Assembly: GCA_030428695.1 (NCBI GenBank)
Contig: JAUIEM010000227.1
Location: 1-16,009 of the forward strand
Direction of reading: 5' to 3'
Origin: a bacterium
GTDB taxonomy: Bacteria > Planctomycetota > J058 > JAJDCP01
DNA: 16,009 bases
The position numbers were made by a program, and so were the translations under genes. Positions within the stretch are counted from its first letter, which is position 1; the number at the start of each line of letters is the position of its first letter. The notes beneath the pieces are model-generated. The model saw only the letters and a program-made list of their open reading frames with translations, was not told the origin of the DNA and did not search any database. Of this stretch, positions 1-7,594 are shown in pieces.

Positions 1-322
1 CCCCGCCCGTCGAGGGGGGATGAGCCGCGCGCGGACCTCGGTGTTGTGCGCTCTTTCGGGGGCGGGGTTCAACCCCGCCCGTCGAGGGGGGACGAACCGC
101 GCGCCGACCTCTGTGTTGCGCGCTCTTTCGGGGGCGGGGTTCACCCCCGCCCGTCGAGGGGGAACGAACCGCGCGCGGACCTCGGTGTTGCGCGCTCTTT
201 CGGGGGTGGGGTGCAGCCCCGCCCGTCGAGCGGGGACGAACCGCCCGCGGACCTCGGTGTTGCGCGCTCTTTCGGGGGTAGGGGCGGGGTTTACCCCCGC
301 CCGTCGAGCGTGGACAGAACCG
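1..322. repeat. 72-bp tandem repeat array with hairpin cores
   Basis: The core CCCCGCCCGTCGAG starts at 1, 73, 145, 217 and 295, giving exact 72-bp spacing three times and then 78 bp. The last spacing is longer because GTAGGG is inserted near 278-283. The array opens mid-unit, so it continues upstream of the window. It decays after about 322. Each unit has a G-rich arm facing a C-rich arm. The clearest is 60-80, a perfect 10-bp stem around one base. In the fourth unit the 5' arm changes C to T at 207, but the stem survives as a G-U pair if the strand is transcribed. Loops vary between units. The spacer half (ACCTCGGTGTTGCGCGCTCT) is as well conserved as the palindrome. The array fills most of the space in front of the ATPase gene. 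Confidence 0.9.
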
Positions 323-375
323 GCCCTGTGGTCCATTCGGCCCGCGCTTTCTCGTTTCCACCCGGGGGGCCGCCG
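323..375. other. short non-coding leader of the secretion operon
   Basis: These 53 bases lie between the tandem array and the ATPase start codon. I see no convincing -35/-10 pair. The G run at 365-369 before the ATG at 376 is the only ribosome-binding candidate. Transcription may start upstream of or inside the array. Confidence 0.4.
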
Positions 376-1797
376 ATGAGCCTGTCCCTCGACAACGTCG
401 TCATCGATCCGCGCTGGGCGCTGAAGATCCCGGCGAACCTCGCCCTGCGCCGGGACGTGCTGCCTTTCGCGCAGGTCGACGGCAAGGTCTGCGTCGCCTG
501 CGCGAACCCGAGCGACGCGAACGCGCTCGCCGCGGTGCGCCGCCACCTCGGGGCGGAGATCGCAGTCGAGGCGGCGGAGCCGGCGAGCCTGCGGCGGGCG
601 ATCCGGCGGCTGTTCCCCGGCGGCCGCGGGCCCTCCGAGGGCAACGTCGCGAGCACGCTGTGCGACCGCATCCTCTACGCGGCCGCCCTGCGCGGGGCCT
701 CGGACGTGCACCTCGACCCCTACCGCGAGGGGCTGCGCGTGCACTTCCGCGTCGACGGGCAGCTCGAGCCCTTCGAAGAGCTCGGGCCCGAGGTGCAGGC
801 GGAGCTGATCAGCCGCATCAAGGTGCTGTCGGACCTCGACATCGCCGAGAAGCGCGCGCCGCAGGACGGCCGCTTTTCCCAGGAGTTCCCCGCCCTCGGC
901 CGGACGGTCGACATCCGCACCGCCACCCTGCCGACCAAGTACGGCGAGCGGGTCACGCTGCGGCTGCTCGCCCTCGAGACCGAGGAGCTGACGCTCGAGC
1001 GGCTCGGCATGCAGCCCGCCCAGCTCGACATCTTCGCGACGACCATCGAGCAGCCCCACGGCCTGCTGCTGTTGACCGGGCCGACCGGCAGCGGCAAGAC
1101 GACCACGCTGTACGCGGGCATCCGCCGCCTGCGCGCCGCGCGGCTGCTCAACGTCGTCACCATCGAGGACCCGATCGAGTACGACATCGACGGCGTCGCC
1201 CAGGTCGAGGTCGACAGCGCCGACAAGGTCAGCTTCGGCCGCGCCCTGCGCAGCGTGCTGCGCCACGACCCGGATGTCGTGATGATCGGCGAGATCCGCG
1301 ACCTCGAGAGCGCGGACGTCGCGATCAAGGCCTCGCTGACCGGGCACCTGGTGTTGAGCACGCTGCACACCAACTCCGCCCTCGGGGTGATCACCCGGTT
1401 GGTCGACATGGGCGTCCAGCCCTACCTGGTCGGCGCCACCCTCGGCCTGGCCGTCGCCCAGCGCCTCGTGCGCCGGCTCTGCGACGCCTGCCGCAGGGCC
1501 CGGCCGTGCACCGAGGCCGAGGCGGCCGCTCTGCGCGCGGAGGAGCTGGTGGAGGAGACGGTCTTCGATGCGGTCGGCTGCAAGTACTGCGCGAACCGCG
1601 GCTACAAGGGGCGGCTCGGCCTGTTCGAGATGTTCCGGCCCTCGCCCGAGGCCCGGCGCGCGATCTCCCGGGGCGCCGCGGAGGCCGAGCTGCTCGCGCA
1701 CCGCGGGGCGACCCTGCGGGACGACGCGCTCGCCAAGCTCCGCGCGGGGCTGACCTCGCCGTCCGAGGTGCTGTCCGCCGTGGTGGCGCAGGAGTAA
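376..1797 (+). CDS. gspE: GspE/PilB-family secretion ATPase
   Basis: A 473-residue hexameric traffic ATPase that would power type II secretion or type IV pilus assembly from the cytoplasmic face of the inner membrane. Residues 1 to about 80 look like a MshEN/T2SSE N-terminal domain. Walker A is GPTGSGKTT at 235-243. Walker B (VVMIGEIRD) lies at 301-309 with Glu306. The His box HLVLSTLHTN is at 324-333. A tetracysteine zinc site is complete: C369/C372 and C402/C405. All catalytic elements are present. It is somewhat shorter than many GspE proteins, with a reduced N-terminus. The ATG at 376 is chosen because family-like sequence begins there and the open frame upstream is only repeat DNA. The platform gene follows 3 nt after the stop. 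GspE and PilB cannot be told apart firmly from sequence alone; the linked secretin gene fits either. It is not a PilT-type retraction ATPase, because the zinc motif is present. Confidence 0.93.
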   Translation: MSLSLDNVVIDPRWALKIPANLALRRDVLPFAQVDGKVCVACANPSDANALAAVRRHLGAEIAVEAAEPASLRRAIRRLFPGGRGPSEGNVASTLCDRILYAAALRGASDVHLDPYREGLRVHFRVDGQLEPFEELGPEVQAELISRIKVLSDLDIAEKRAPQDGRFSQEFPALGRTVDIRTATLPTKYGERVTLRLLALETEELTLERLGMQPAQLDIFATTIEQPHGLLLLTGPTGSGKTTTLYAGIRRLRAARLLNVVTIEDPIEYDIDGVAQVEVDSADKVSFGRALRSVLRHDPDVVMIGEIRDLESADVAIKASLTGHLVLSTLHTNSALGVITRLVDMGVQPYLVGATLGLAVAQRLVRRLCDACRRARPCTEAEAAALRAEELVEETVFDAVGCKYCANRGYKGRLGLFEMFRPSPEARRAISRGAAEAELLAHRGATLRDDALAKLRAGLTSPSEVLSAVVAQE

Positions 1798-1800
1798 GCG

Positions 1801-3018
1801 ATGCCGACCTTCACCTACCTGGCACGGGACGCGGCCGGCCGCGAGCAGCGCGGCAGCGGCGAGGCGGCCAACGCTCCAGAGCTGGTCTCCCAGCTGCGCC
1901 AGCAGGGCCTGCTCGTGCTCGAGGTCGAGGCGGAGCGGGTCTCCGGCCCCGGCCTGCTCGCCTGGCTCTCGCCGCTGCGCTGGCTGCCGGTCGGCGGCGG
2001 GGACGTCGAGCTCGCCCTGCAGCAGCTCGCGGTGATGCTCCGCTCGGGGCTGACCCTGCTCAACGCCCTGAAGACCGCGGCGGAATACGCCGAGCGGCTG
2101 GCGATGCGCAAGGTGCTGCTGACCGTCGCCGAGCGGGTGACCGAGGGCATGAGCTTCGCGGACGCCCTCGCGCGCCACCGCTGCTTCGGCCCGATGGTCG
2201 TGCAGCTGGTGCGGGTGGGAGAGGCGACCGGCGCCCTCGAGCCGGTGCTGCTCAAGTCCGCGCAGATCCTGCGCAGTCAGCGGGAGGTGCGGCGCAACCT
2301 CGTGATGGCGATGCTCTACCCGGGGATCGTGTTCCTCGGGGCGATCGGGGTGACCGCCTTCATGATGCTGTACGCGATCCCGAAGATCGAGAACTTCCTC
2401 GCCGCCCTCGGCCGCCGGCTCCCGTGGGCGACCCAGCTGGTCGTCGACGTCTCGCACTTCCTGCAGGCCTGGCTGGTGCCGCTGATCGTCGTGCCGGTGC
2501 TGGCGGTCCTGGTCGTCGTGGTCCTGCGCACCTGGGCGCCCGGGCGGCTGTTCTTCGACCGCCTGCTCCTGCGCATCCCGCTGCTCGGGAAGCTCAGCCG
2601 GCTCGCCGGCACCGCGATGTGCGCCCGGGCCCTCGGGCTGATGCTCGAGAGCGGGGTGCGGGTGCTCGACGGGCTGCGCATCTGCGAGCGGCTCCTGCAC
2701 AACCGGGCGCTCAGCGCCCAGCTCGAGATCACCCGCGAGCGCGTCCTGCACGGCGGGACCCTGGCCGAGCCGCTGGCCGGCGGGGGCTTCATGCCGATGC
2801 TGTCGCGCATGGTCGCGGTCGGCGAGACCGCCGGCACCCTCGACGAGGTGCTCGCGGAGGTCGCGCGTTTCCACGAGGACCGGCTCGAGGTCCAGATCAA
2901 GAAGCTCGCCGCCCTGGCAGAACCGGCCATCATCGTGTTCGTCGGGGGCGTGGTCGGCTTCGTCTATATCGCGTTCTTCATGGCGCTGTTCGCTGCGGCG
3001 GGCGGCTCCGGGGGATGA
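1801..3018 (+). CDS. gspF: GspF/PilC-family inner-membrane platform protein
   Basis: A 405-residue polytopic protein that forms the inner-membrane platform contacting the ATPase. The N-terminus (FTYLARDAAGREQRGSGEA) is typical of the family. Two T2SF repeats are visible: the first at about 70-195, with VGEATGALEPVL at 139-150; the second at about 270-400, with VGETAGTLDEVL at 340-351. Hydrophobic segments lie near 168-195, 222-243 and 375-400, matching the usual three-helix topology. Full length. The start lies 3 nt after the ATPase stop, so translation is probably coupled. GspF and PilC are homologous, so the symbol is tentative. Confidence 0.93.
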   Translation: MPTFTYLARDAAGREQRGSGEAANAPELVSQLRQQGLLVLEVEAERVSGPGLLAWLSPLRWLPVGGGDVELALQQLAVMLRSGLTLLNALKTAAEYAERLAMRKVLLTVAERVTEGMSFADALARHRCFGPMVVQLVRVGEATGALEPVLLKSAQILRSQREVRRNLVMAMLYPGIVFLGAIGVTAFMMLYAIPKIENFLAALGRRLPWATQLVVDVSHFLQAWLVPLIVVPVLAVLVVVVLRTWAPGRLFFDRLLLRIPLLGKLSRLAGTAMCARALGLMLESGVRVLDGLRICERLLHNRALSAQLEITRERVLHGGTLAEPLAGGGFMPMLSRMVAVGETAGTLDEVLAEVARFHEDRLEVQIKKLAALAEPAIIVFVGGVVGFVYIAFFMALFAAAGGSGG

Positions 3019-3022
3019 GGAG
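3018..3022 (+). promoter_or_regulatory. strong Shine-Dalgarno for the GspC-like gene
   Basis: AGGAG lies 6 nt before the ATG at 3029 and overlaps the last base of the platform gene stop codon. It supports 3029 as the start. Confidence 0.7.
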
Positions 3023-3028
3023 AATTCC

Positions 3029-3571
3029 ATGCAGATCCAGTTATGGGCCCTGGGAGCGGCGCTCGCCCTCGGCTGCGCGCTGTCGCCCTGTGCGACCGCC
3101 CAGGAGGCCGACTCGCTGACGGTCGCGCCGGCCGACAGCGCCGCCGTCGACCCCACCCGGCCCTCCGGCGCCCTCGAGGCGGCCCTCGAGGACAGCGGCG
3201 CGCTCGGCCCGCGGAACAACGGCGCGTCGCAGCCGCAGCGCAAGCCGGAAGTTCAGCGTCTTCCGAAGCTTATGCTCAAGGCGCGGGTCTTCGCACCTGG
3301 CCGTGAGCCCGCGGCACTTCTCGAGTCAGAAGGGCAGTACTACCTCGTCCGCGAGGGCATGGAAGTCAACCTCCTCGAATCGGCACGTTCCGTGACGGTT
3401 CGTACCGACAATCACGACGTCACGTTCGGGGAGGAGAGCGTCGCGCGGGTCACGGAGAGCAAGCCCGAAGTGCGTGTAGACGTTCCCTGGCGTCTCAAGG
3501 TCCTCCGCGTCGGTGAGACCGGCGTCGAGGTCGTGATCGAGCCCCTCGGGCTGAAGGTGGTGCTGCAGTGA
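3029..3571 (+). CDS. GspC/PilP/MshK-like periplasmic connector protein
   Basis: A 180-residue exported protein. Residues 1-24 form a signal peptide with likely cleavage after Ala-Thr-Ala (A24/Q25). Residues 25-75 are an acidic Pro/Ser/Ala linker containing DPTRP at 41-45, a short motif often seen at the start of the structured part of PilP/GspC/MshK-type proteins. Residues 77-180 look like a small beta domain (LKARVFAPGREPAALLE, then YYLVREGMEV), resembling the homology region that binds the secretin N0 domain. Its position just before the secretin supports that role. Unlike classical GspC it has a cleavable signal rather than an anchored helix plus a PDZ domain. Codons in the second half use A/T third positions far more than neighbours do. 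Family assignment is inferred from short motifs and context. Confidence 0.6.
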   Translation: MQIQLWALGAALALGCALSPCATAQEADSLTVAPADSAAVDPTRPSGALEAALEDSGALGPRNNGASQPQRKPEVQRLPKLMLKARVFAPGREPAALLESEGQYYLVREGMEVNLLESARSVTVRTDNHDVTFGEESVARVTESKPEVRVDVPWRLKVLRVGETGVEVVIEPLGLKVVLQ

Positions 3572-5394
3572 GACGTTTCCTCCTCCTCCTCTGCCTGGCC
3601 GCGCTGGCCTGTGGCCAGGAGCCGCGCCTGAGCCTGGCCGACTTCCGCGACGTGCCGCTGAGCTGGGCGCTGCGCATCCTCTCGGAGCAGACCGGCCTCA
3701 ACCTGGTTGCCTCCGAGGCGGCCCTCGCCAAGCGGGTCACGTTGAACCTGCGCGAGACCAGCGCCCTCGACGCGGTCGACGCCCTGTGCCAGACCCACGG
3801 CCTGTGGTACACCCGCGACGGGAGCGGCATCATCCGCATCCACACCGTCGAGGAGTACCGGCGGGATCTCAACGAATTCCGCGTAGAAAACACCGAGGTC
3901 TTCACCCTGCTCTACCCGAACGCCCTCGACGTCGGTTACGCGATCCGCGACCTGTGGGGCAACCGGGTGCTGCTCGCGACCGGCGAGGACCGCGAGGACG
4001 ACTACGACGAGCTGCAGGAGCGCTTCGAGCGCTTCGACCTGTTCGACGGCCGCGGCCAGGGCTTCGGCACGGATCAGCAGGGCACGTCCAACACCAGCAA
4101 CCGGCGCTTCGACAACAACCGCCGCAACAACCGCAACAACGTCCGCAACGACCTGCTCACGCGCATCGACCGCGACGACCGCCTCGCCGACATCGAGGCG
4201 CGCCGGCTGCAGGGGCTGTCGACCTCCGAGATCCTCGCCCTCGAGCGGGCCGAGGCCGAGGAAGCCGAGCGCCAGCGCATCCTCGACGCCCAGCTCGCGA
4301 CGATCTTCGTGTCGGTCATCCAACGCAACAACCAGGTCGTCGTGCGCACCGCCGACGAGCGCACGATGCAGGAGATCCGTTCGCTGATCCGGCGGCTCGA
4401 CGTGCCGACGCCGCTCGTCCTGCTCGAGGTCAAGGTGCTGTCCGTCGACCTCGGCGACGAGTTCAACTCGGTGTTCGACTGGCAGCTCAGCGACGCGGTC
4501 AACAACGCGGGCGGCTTCACCAGCGGCGACATCCTGCCGCCGGGCAGCGACGCGATCGACGGCTCGGTCGCGCGCCGCATGTCCAGCCTGGGCCTCGGCG
4601 GCACGGGCCTCGTCGACGGAGCGCTGACCTACCAGTTCGTGCACAGCAAGTTCCGGGCGCGGGTCCAGCTGCTCGAGGACCAGAACCGGGTGACCAGCCT
4701 GGCGACGCCGCTGCTCTTGACCGCGAACAACGAGGTCAGCCGCCTGTTCGTCGGCGAGGAGGTGCCGCTGAACCGCAGCTTCGGAGGCTCTTCGACCATC
4801 GCCGCCGACGGGACGGTGATCATCGACCCCGGCACGACCGACATCGAGTTCCGGCCCATCGGCACGACGCTGCTGATCACCCCGAACATCAACGCCGACC
4901 GCACGGTCACCCTGCGGCTCCTGCAGGAGACCAGCTCGATCAGCCCGACCCCGGCCAACGTGCTCGTGCCGAGCGCGAATGGCTTCGAGCAGCAGCAGGT
5001 CGACGTGGTCCAGACCCGCTCGGTGTCCGGCACCATCGTCGCCAAGCACGGACTGGCGGTCGCGGTCGGCGGCCTGATCGAGGAGACGCTGTTCGACAGC
5101 GACAGCCAGGTCCCGATCCTCGGCAGCATCCCGATCTTCGGCTTCTTCTTCCGACGCGAGAACAAGGGCACGACCCGCAAGGAGCTGATCGTCGTCGTCC
5201 GGCCCTTCGTGCTGAACACGCCGGCCGAGGCCGAGCAGATCAGCAAGGAGCTGCTCGAGGAGCTCAGCCTGCACCCGAACGCGCCCGACGCCGAGGGCAC
5301 CCTGCGCAGCTTCGACGGCGACGAGGTGCTGGTGCCGAACGACACCCGCAACCTGATCGAGCACCTGCACTTCCACAGCGTGGGGGAGGAGTGA
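3568..5394 (+). CDS. gspD: GspD/PilQ-family outer-membrane secretin
   Basis: A 608-residue secretin that would form the multimeric outer-membrane channel. It starts at a GTG overlapping the previous stop (GTGA). Residues 1-16 are a hydrophobic signal. An N0/STN-like domain covers about 20-95 (FRDVPLSWALRILSEQTGLN). A ring domain follows at about 105-140, and another at about 240-292 after a coiled, charged stretch at 218-240. The secretin beta-barrel domain covers about 350-552 and includes the VPILGSIPIFGFFFR signature at 515-529. A Gln/Asn/Arg-rich low-complexity loop at 169-194 sits between ring domains. The C-terminal 56 residues could bind a pilotin. C15 is not in a convincing lipobox, so lipidation is unlikely. 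It overlaps the next gene by one base. Confidence 0.93.
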   Translation: MRRFLLLLCLAALACGQEPRLSLADFRDVPLSWALRILSEQTGLNLVASEAALAKRVTLNLRETSALDAVDALCQTHGLWYTRDGSGIIRIHTVEEYRRDLNEFRVENTEVFTLLYPNALDVGYAIRDLWGNRVLLATGEDREDDYDELQERFERFDLFDGRGQGFGTDQQGTSNTSNRRFDNNRRNNRNNVRNDLLTRIDRDDRLADIEARRLQGLSTSEILALERAEAEEAERQRILDAQLATIFVSVIQRNNQVVVRTADERTMQEIRSLIRRLDVPTPLVLLEVKVLSVDLGDEFNSVFDWQLSDAVNNAGGFTSGDILPPGSDAIDGSVARRMSSLGLGGTGLVDGALTYQFVHSKFRARVQLLEDQNRVTSLATPLLLTANNEVSRLFVGEEVPLNRSFGGSSTIAADGTVIIDPGTTDIEFRPIGTTLLITPNINADRTVTLRLLQETSSISPTPANVLVPSANGFEQQQVDVVQTRSVSGTIVAKHGLAVAVGGLIEETLFDSDSQVPILGSIPIFGFFFRRENKGTTRKELIVVVRPFVLNTPAEAEQISKELLEELSLHPNAPDAEGTLRSFDGDEVLVPNDTRNLIEHLHFHSVGEE

Positions 5395-6863
5395 TGGAAG
5401 CGCGCCGCGCACCGCTCCTGCTCCTCGCGCTGCTCGTCGGCTGCGCGAGCACCGAGCCGACGCGCACCGACGCCGAGCGGCCGAGCCGCAACGCCGAGGT
5501 GCGGGTCGACGGCGAGGGCCTCGAGCTCGGGGAGTCGTCGGGCGCCGGCCTGAGCCGCGCCGCCCTGCTCGACCGCTGCGAGACCCTGCTGCGGGCCGAG
5601 CGACGGACCTCCGCCGCGCTGTTCGCCGGCCGCCGGCCCGACCTGGTGCTGTCCGCCCTGCGCGCGGGGTTGGCGACCGAGGCGCGGCGTCCGTCCCTGG
5701 CCTGGCTGGCGGAGCTGCGCGACCGCGAGCTGCCGCGCCCCGGCTGGGCGCCCGCCCTCGCCCAGGTCAGCGCCAGCGCCGACGCCTACGCCGACTTCGC
5801 GGCCCTGCGCCACGCCCACTGGCAGCACCTGACCCGGGGCCAGTTCGTCGAGGCGGCCGAGCTCGCCCTGCGCGCCGCGCTGCCGGGCCTCGCCCCCGCG
5901 CCCCTGGCGGCCGACGCCCTGCAGCTCGAAGGCGAGGCGCGGCTGCTCGCCGGCAGCCCCGAAGAGGCTGCCGCCTGCTTCGCGGAAGCCGCGGGCTTCG
6001 CCGCCTTCGACCCCCGCTGGCGGGCGGGATTGCTGCTGCTCGAGGGGGAGTCCCGACGGCGCACCGGCGCCCAGCCCGCGGCGGCCTCCCTGTGGCGGGA
6101 GGCGGCGCGCGCGGCCGCGGAGCTGCTGACGGCCGAGACCCTGCGCGACCCGATCCTGTGGGAGCGCATCGCCTACCTCAAGCCCTTCGCCGAGCCCTGG
6201 CCGGAGGCCGTCGGGGACGCCCTGGCCGCCAGCCTGGCGCGCAGCGACCCGCTGTGCTCCTTCCCCGACCGGAAGCAGGCCGACGCCCGCGGTGAGGTCG
6301 CCCGCGACGCCCTCCTGTGGAGCGTCATCGGCCACGCCCGCCTCGCCCGCGCCGAGACCCAGGCCGCCCTGCTCGCCTTCGCCCGGGCCGAGGCCGGCGC
6401 CCGCCGCGCCCCCAGCCGGGCCGCCCTGCGCCTGGCCCAGGCGCGCGCCCTCGCCCAGCTCGGGCAGCGGGAGGCGGCCTCCGCCATCCTCACGCCCCTG
6501 CTCGCCGACGAGGAGGCCGAGATCTTCCGCCCGGCCCTCGCCTGCCTCGGCGTCCTCGAGCTCCAGCAGCAGCGCACCGCCCGCGGCCTCACGCTGCTCG
6601 AGCGCGCCTGCGTCGGCGCCGAGCCCTGGCCGGGGCGGGCCCGGGCCGAGGCCGATCTCGGCCTCGCCTGCCTGCTCGCGGGTCGGGAGGACGAAGGCCT
6701 CGAGCGCCTGTCCGCCGCCGAGGCCGGCTTCGCCGCCGCCGGGGCGACCGGCCAGCTCTTGCGCAGCCTCGAGAACCGGCTCGCCTACCTCGAGCTGCGC
6801 GAGGCCGCCGGCGCCTCCGCCCTCCGCGAGCGGCTCGCGGTGCTGGAGGCGGAGGGCGGCTGA
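5394..6863 (+). CDS. TPR-like lipoprotein of the secretion operon
   Basis: A 489-residue predicted lipoprotein. The N-terminus MEARRAPLLLLALLVGC has a good lipobox, L14-V15-G16-C17, and lacks Asp at +2, consistent with outer-membrane sorting in proteobacterial terms. The rest is Ala/Leu/Arg/Glu-rich and helical, with helix-turn-helix pairs resembling tetratricopeptide repeats at about 145-245 and about 375-489. No catalytic motif is visible. The ATG overlaps the secretin TGA by one base and has GGAGGAG at 5385-5391, so translation is coupled. A secretin pilotin or assembly partner of the PilF type is a reasonable guess from context, but it is much longer than known pilotins. The product family is not firmly recognised. 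Confidence 0.75.
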   Translation: MEARRAPLLLLALLVGCASTEPTRTDAERPSRNAEVRVDGEGLELGESSGAGLSRAALLDRCETLLRAERRTSAALFAGRRPDLVLSALRAGLATEARRPSLAWLAELRDRELPRPGWAPALAQVSASADAYADFAALRHAHWQHLTRGQFVEAAELALRAALPGLAPAPLAADALQLEGEARLLAGSPEEAAACFAEAAGFAAFDPRWRAGLLLLEGESRRRTGAQPAAASLWREAARAAAELLTAETLRDPILWERIAYLKPFAEPWPEAVGDALAASLARSDPLCSFPDRKQADARGEVARDALLWSVIGHARLARAETQAALLAFARAEAGARRAPSRAALRLAQARALAQLGQREAASAILTPLLADEEAEIFRPALACLGVLELQQQRTARGLTLLERACVGAEPWPGRARAEADLGLACLLAGREDEGLERLSAAEAGFAAAGATGQLLRSLENRLAYLELREAAGASALRERLAVLEAEGG

Positions 6864-6894
6864 GGGGGTTGCGACCCTGTTCATGCGGACGCAA

Positions 6895-6908
6895 CGCTCC
6901 GAGGAGCG
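6895..6908. terminator. small GC hairpin after the lipoprotein gene
   Basis: CGCTC and GAGCG flank a CGAG tetraloop, about 31 bp after the lipoprotein stop. There is no T tract, so intrinsic termination is uncertain. Confidence 0.3.
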
Positions 6909-6962
6909 GGTGGCGCAAACAGAGCGATGTTCGCCCGACGGTAGAAGGTCGCGCATCCCCAT

Positions 6963-7015
6963 GTAGGGGCGGGGTTCACCCCCGCCCGCGGGAGGTGGGT
7001 GAACCCCTCCCCTAC
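6963..7015. repeat. inverted pair of the GTAGGGG element; possible bidirectional terminator
   Basis: The arm GTAGGGGCGGGGTTCACC at 6963-6980 pairs with GGTGAACCCCTCCCCTAC at 6998-7015, matching at 17 of 18 positions. The 17-nt loop contains a further CCCGCGGG palindrome at 6985-6992. It lies between two convergent gene ends and could stop transcription from both sides. It lacks a T tract. The same sequence family recurs at 278-308 and 13342-13527, so it is a dispersed element and not a single-purpose terminator. Confidence 0.85.
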
Positions 7016-7076
7016 AAGGTGTGCGGACGGCGTCGTGCGGTCGCTCCCGAGCCCGATCCCGAGCCCGATCGCCCCC

Positions 7077-7592
7077 CTACGGCTCCTCCGCCGGCAAGTC
7101 CCGCACCGGCTCGGCGACCCGGGACGGACCGCCACCCGCCGTGCCCGTGAAGCCTTCGAGCCGCGCGGCGGGCCCGCGCTGGAAGGTCGCCGCCAGGGCG
7201 TCGGCGCGGGCGAGGCGCAGGGTCTCCGCCGCGCAGGGGATGACGACCAGCCCGTCGATGCCCGCGGGCGCGTCGACGTCGAAGCGCCGGACCAGCACGA
7301 CCTCGAGGGAGTCGCGGGCCTCGACGCGCAGGCCGCCGTCCCGGCTGAGCAGCCAGTCGCCGGGGGCGAGCTCGGCCCAGCCGACCGGCGTCAGCTCGGC
7401 GGGGGAGACGAGCAGCCCGTCGACAGGTCCGGTCACCGCGACGGGTGCCGGGAGCGGGGCGACGATCTGCGGGGCGGGTGCGGCGCGCAGGAAGAACAGG
7501 AAGCCCGCCGCGACCAACAGCACGAGCACGGCGGTGACGACGATCACGGCCGTGACGATCACCGCGGTGGAGCTCGACGATGATTCACTCAT
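7077..7592 (-). CDS. single-pass membrane protein of unknown function
   Basis: A 171-residue protein, last in the kinase operon. The N-terminus is Ser-rich (residues 2-8). One strongly hydrophobic helix spans about 10-35. A Pro/Ala linker (38-50) follows, then a compact soluble domain with GDWLLSRDGGLRVEARDS around 78-95 and LVVIPCAAETLRLARADALAA around 114-135. The C-terminus is low-complexity. Having no cleavable signal, it is probably anchored with the C-terminal domain outside, but orientation is not proven. The start codon lies 2 nt after the stop of the preceding gene, so the two are probably translated together. I do not recognise the family. Confidence 0.75.
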   Translation of the reverse strand: MSESSSSSTAVIVTAVIVVTAVLVLLVAAGFLFFLRAAPAPQIVAPLPAPVAVTGPVDGLLVSPAELTPVGWAELAPGDWLLSRDGGLRVEARDSLEVVLVRRFDVDAPAGIDGLVVIPCAAETLRLARADALAATFQRGPAARLEGFTGTAGGGPSRVAEPVRDLPAEEP

Positions 7593-7594
7593 GG

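Larger units (their letters stand above)
6864..7076. other. convergent intergenic region
   Basis: This spacer separates two converging operons. It holds a small GC hairpin at 6895-6908, the large inverted pair of dispersed elements at 6963-7015, and a direct repeat GAGCCCGATC at 7049-7058 and 7061-7070. No credible gene was seen. Confidence 0.7.

Noticed and set aside
1..322. CRISPR array
   Set aside because: The whole 72-bp unit is repeated, including the stretch between palindromes, so there are no unique spacers, and no cas genes are seen.
46..375. N-terminal extension of the GspE-like protein, and a separate 119-residue repeat protein at 20-379
   Set aside because: Both frames stay open because the 72-bp unit is a multiple of three and GC-rich. 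The repeat peptides do not look like folded protein, and family sequence begins at 376.
660..3119. Plus-strand open frame of 819 codons across the ATPase and platform genes
   Set aside because: It is an Arg/Pro/Ala-rich shadow frame of two well-identified genes.
3412..6962. Long minus-strand open frames opposite the secretin and lipoprotein genes
   Set aside because: These are mirror frames of GC-rich coding DNA. They have no motif support and the plus-strand genes are clear.
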